Part shown: piece by piece, positions 61,931 through 64,000 of the stretch
Position numbering within the stretch: position 1 is the stretch's first letter
How the letters are laid out: each line of letters begins with the position of its first letter
Source: Planotetraspora mira
GTDB taxonomy: Bacteria > Actinomycetota > Actinomycetes > Streptosporangiales > Streptosporangiaceae
Reading direction: 5' to 3'
NCBI RefSeq assembly: GCF_016863275.1
Contig: NZ_BOOO01000049.1
Span: 28,971-92,970 of the forward strand
DNA length: 64,000 nt
Translations under genes and position numbers: made by a program
The notes under the pieces: model-generated
Seen by the model: the letters and a program-made list of their open reading frames with translations, nothing else
The model's database searches: none
Told to the model about the DNA's origin: nothing

Positions 61931-62020
61931 GTCGCCGCCCCTCGGGGATCGCGGCCAGCGTCCCTGCAGAGGCATATTCGTGGTGGACACCGTGAGGGCG
62001 GTGCGCTTGCATGGCCCCCC

Positions 62021-62293
62021 GTGACTTACTACGAACTGGGAAGACTGCAGGGCCTCGTGCTCGGCCTCCTAGGCATCGCTGGCTTAGTGTCATACGCGCT
62101 GTGGCGCTCCTACAGGGACAAACGCCAGCGCCGGCAATGGCAGCAGTGGCACCAATGGCAGGAGTGGCAACGGCGGAATAGCTGGCTACGCATGCAGGAG
62201 TGGCAACGTCTGCAGATGTCGCAGCCGCTTGAGCCGCTGGTACCTCTCCAAGCGCAGCCGGGCGAACAGCCTGATGACGCAATCGTCCGGTAG
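62021..62293 (+). CDS. Membrane protein with Trp/Gln-rich tail
   Basis: A 90-residue protein from GTG 62021. One transmembrane helix (LQGLVLGLLGIAGLVSYALW) is followed by a highly repetitive tail WQQWHQWQEWQ, then WLRMQEWQRLQ and a Pro/Gln-rich end. The tail has a repeated W-Q-x-W pattern unlike other genes here. No ribosome site is evident, and it is the only plus-strand frame among minus-strand genes, so expression is uncertain. Confidence 0.45.
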   Translation: MTYYELGRLQGLVLGLLGIAGLVSYALWRSYRDKRQRRQWQQWHQWQEWQRRNSWLRMQEWQRLQMSQPLEPLVPLQAQPGEQPDDAIVR

Positions 62294-62308
62294 TGAAGGC
62301 GGAGCTCA

Positions 62309-62723
62309 TCATGCGTCGCCTCCGGTCAGGTTGGGCGGCGGTCCGGCGAGGACGTAAGTGCTGGAATGCGTGACGGCCTCCTCGGCCGCCAGGTCGATCA
62401 GGGCGTCCGCCGCTGCGTGCAGGCGTGTATTCGACCGTGCGGGCGAACCAGCCGCCGGTGAGGTCGTAGATCTCGATCCGGCGGGTCTCGTTCGGGCGCA
62501 TGTGGTTGTCCCGGATCCAGGCGAGGACGGCCTCCCACTGGGGCGTTCCTTCGAGGCCGCGGATGACCGGGTCTCGGGCGTCGAAGACCCACACGGGGAA
62601 CTGCACGGTGACGGTGCCGAGGGCCGCGTTGACGGTCTTGATCGTGGCCGCGAGGTGGGCGAGGGCGGGCGTGGCCCGGTCGATGCCACGGAGGTTGACC
62701 ACGAGGTCTCGGGTCTCAGGCAT
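62309..62723 (-). pseudogene. Phage-like hypothetical gene with single frameshift
   Basis: From ATG 62723 the frame gives MPETRDLVVNLRGIDRATPA, VQFPVWVFDARDPVIRGLEG and WIRDNHMRPNETRRIEIYDL to ARTVEYT. Near 62433 the frame changes, and LHAAADALIDLAAEEAVTHS with SSTYVLAGPPPNLTGGDA completes the protein at 62309. A missing base or two explains it. GGAGA precedes the ATG, which overlaps the upstream gene's stop by 8 bases. Otherwise it appears normal. Confidence 0.5.
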
Positions 62724-63699
62724 GTGTGGTCTCCATCTGCGTTGTGTGGGCAAGCTCGAGCAGGGCGGCCGCAGCGCGTTCCTTGGCGCCGGCCTTCGAC
62801 CCGGCCTCCCCCTTGGCGTTGAGCTCGCCGCGGTCGCCGATCGTCGCGGTGGCCCAGGCGGTGAACTTCGGTGCGTGGTCAGGGCCGGTGCGCTTGATGT
62901 CGAAGCGGAGGTCGCGGACGTAGCCGGTGCTGGCGTACTCGTTGAGCGCGCTGACCGGGTGTTGTCCTGGCGTGGGGGTACGGGCCTGTGCGGCAGCGGG
63001 CGCCAAGGTCGGCGCCGCCTTGTCAGTGGTGGGGTCCTCGACACCGCACACGGCGGCCAGGAGCGACAGCACGGCAAGCTGCTGGGCGGTCTTCTTCGAC
63101 GGGGCCCGCCGCGCGGCTCCCGCGGCCTTCACCTTCTCTTCGAGGATGGGCAGGTACGCGCGGCTGGTGAAGACCAGCCGGTGGGCCTCCCCTGTGGCTT
63201 CGTCCCGGAACTTCACCGGCAGCAGCCCAAGCCGTGCGGACCGGCCGGTCAGGATGCTCACCGCGTGCTGCGGCTGGTCGACCATGCCGTGGACGAGGGC
63301 GCGGCGGACCGGTTCCCACGCCGGGCTGCTGCCCAGTGTGAGGACCATCTCCAGCTCACCGATCTGCAGGAGGCCGGCGGCTGCGCGGCGGGTGATCTCG
63401 TCGGCGAGCTCGTCGGAGTGGAGGTCTTCCTTGACGGCGCGCTTCAGGATCGGCGCGAACTGGGCTCGGGGCAGGTCGGTGAACCGGCCGGCGGCGGCCG
63501 CAGTGCGAGCTGCGCCGTGGACGCGCTCCTTGTGACGGGCGTTCTTGCGTTCGCGACATTCCCGGTCGGCGGTGTTCAGCTGCTCGGCGACCTCCTCGAA
63601 CTCGGCGACGCTGTGCGGCAGGCTCTGCTCGGTGAGCGCGAGGTGGGGCGGCGGGGCGGGGAGGTCCCAGAGCCTGGTATTCAGGATGAAAAGGCTCAA
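62716..63699 (-). CDS. Protein with C-terminal dsRNA-binding domain
   Basis: Up to 327 residues. The last 75 residues form a double-stranded RNA-binding domain: ALNEYASTGYVRDLRFDIKR, then PKFTAWATATIGDRG and KGEAGSKAGAKERAAAALLE (the KA-x2-AA helix). The N-terminal 220 residues are helical with no recognised motif. The open frame starts at a TTG near 63699; the true start is uncertain. Its stop overlaps the start of the next gene. Such dsRBD proteins occur in actinobacterial mobile elements; role unknown. Confidence 0.62.
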   Translation of the reverse strand: MSLFILNTRLWDLPAPPPHLALTEQSLPHSVAEFEEVAEQLNTADRECRERKNARHKERVHGAARTAAAAGRFTDLPRAQFAPILKRAVKEDLHSDELADEITRRAAAGLLQIGELEMVLTLGSSPAWEPVRRALVHGMVDQPQHAVSILTGRSARLGLLPVKFRDEATGEAHRLVFTSRAYLPILEEKVKAAGAARRAPSKKTAQQLAVLSLLAAVCGVEDPTTDKAAPTLAPAAAQARTPTPGQHPVSALNEYASTGYVRDLRFDIKRTGPDHAPKFTAWATATIGDRGELNAKGEAGSKAGAKERAAAALLELAHTTQMETTHA

Positions 63700-63744
63700 G
63701 GTCTACAGGCGAATCTCTCAGCCGGTATCCGGACGGCCTCTCTA

Positions 63745-64000
63745 CTAGACCGATGCCCCCAGAGTCTTGAGCCGGTCCGCGGCAAGAGCCCTGGGGTAGA
63801 TGGAAAGCCGACGCCCGACCCACGCCGGAGCGCTTCTTCCGTCGAGATCAGCGATCAGGCCGTTCGCGTCGACCGTGCAGGTAATGCCGTACGGCCATTC
63901 CTCCAAGAGCACACCGAGGATCAGATCTTCCGCACCGCCTTGAATGATGCGGTGCAGCCGCTCGGCCGCCGCACCAGGAGAGACGAAGGCGAACAGCCAG
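63745..64000 (-). CDS. Partial hypothetical protein at window edge
   Basis: The minus-strand frame entering from the right edge reads WLFAFVSPGAAAERLHRIIQ, GGAEDLILGVLLEEWPYGIT and RSAPAWVGRRLSIYPRALAA to a TAG at 63745. It has protein-like composition and codon usage. The start lies beyond 64000. Family not recognised. It is co-oriented with the phage-like genes. Confidence 0.55.
   Translation of the reverse strand, partial: WLFAFVSPGAAAERLHRIIQGGAEDLILGVLLEEWPYGITCTVDANGLIADLDGRSAPAWVGRRLSIYPRALAADRLKTLGASV

Noticed and set aside
62309..62723. Programmed +1 frameshift as a functional recoding site
   Set aside because: No slippery heptamer or downstream structure is evident, and a similar defect occurs in other genes, so mutation or error is simpler.

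Overview
The window is high-GC DNA from an actinomycete. Codon third positions are strongly G/C, GTG and TTG starts are frequent, there is a Tat-exported purple acid phosphatase, and there are many TetR, MarR and HxlR regulators and actinobacterial DUF families (DUF6221, DUF427, DUF1707, DUF4190, EXLDI, SPW). The gene content resembles the Streptosporangiales or Streptomycetales, but nothing in the sequence fixes the genus. No ribosomal operon or core metabolic block is present. The window reads as an accessory region with many decayed genes and mobile remnants.

Layout. Positions 1-6.1 kb are a gene graveyard: an IS256-type transposase tail, a DUF6221 gene, and relics of kdpA and a DUF998 protein, followed by intact small genes (DUF427, a hypothetical, a stand-alone WGR protein). 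From 6.1 to 10 kb lies an EXLDI / DUF1707 / DrrA-DrrB ABC exporter block headed by a perfect palindrome. From 10.6 to 32 kb there is a run of small regulator-enzyme modules: esterase plus ECF sigma factor; NmrA reductase with divergent TetR; HxlR with divergent metallo-hydrolase; MarR plus hydrolase; SDR plus AKR7-like protein with divergent TetR; MarR with a divergent broken SDR; HSL esterase plus SDR; and TetR plus SGNH esterase. Several show inverted-repeat operators in the intergenic DNA. At 29 kb there is a decayed tyrosine recombinase. At 33.15 kb there is the 3' part of a tRNA-Pro(GGG) followed by its terminator, which looks like an attachment-site scar.

From 34 to 43 kb come a secreted RCC1 propeller, a VOC protein, an intact IS256-family element, a purple acid phosphatase and two STAS proteins. 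From 43 to 51 kb there is a stress or redox cluster: a SRPBCC protein, a hemerythrin, small membrane proteins, a coupled diiron-type oxidase plus glycosyltransferase, a convergent CDGSH iron-sulfur protein, and an SPW protein, ending in an IS3 transposase relic. From 51.4 to 58.3 kb lies a secreted Rhs polymorphic toxin of about 2,080 residues. It has a short basic His/Cys-rich C-terminal tip and is followed by a candidate immunity gene in visibly AT-richer DNA. From 58.7 to 64 kb there are a DUF4190 membrane protein, a pentapeptide-repeat membrane protein interrupted by one amber codon, and a set of small phage- or ICE-like genes, including one with a dsRNA-binding domain.

The most promising material is the Rhs tip with its putative immunity protein, the diiron oxidase / glycosyltransferase / CDGSH trio, the EXLDI operon with its palindrome, and the amber-interrupted pentapeptide protein. 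Three genes (near 10.4, 20.5 and 62.4 kb) look intact except for a single small frameshift, so some apparent pseudogenes may be sequencing errors. All family assignments rest on reading the translations by eye; no database search was run.
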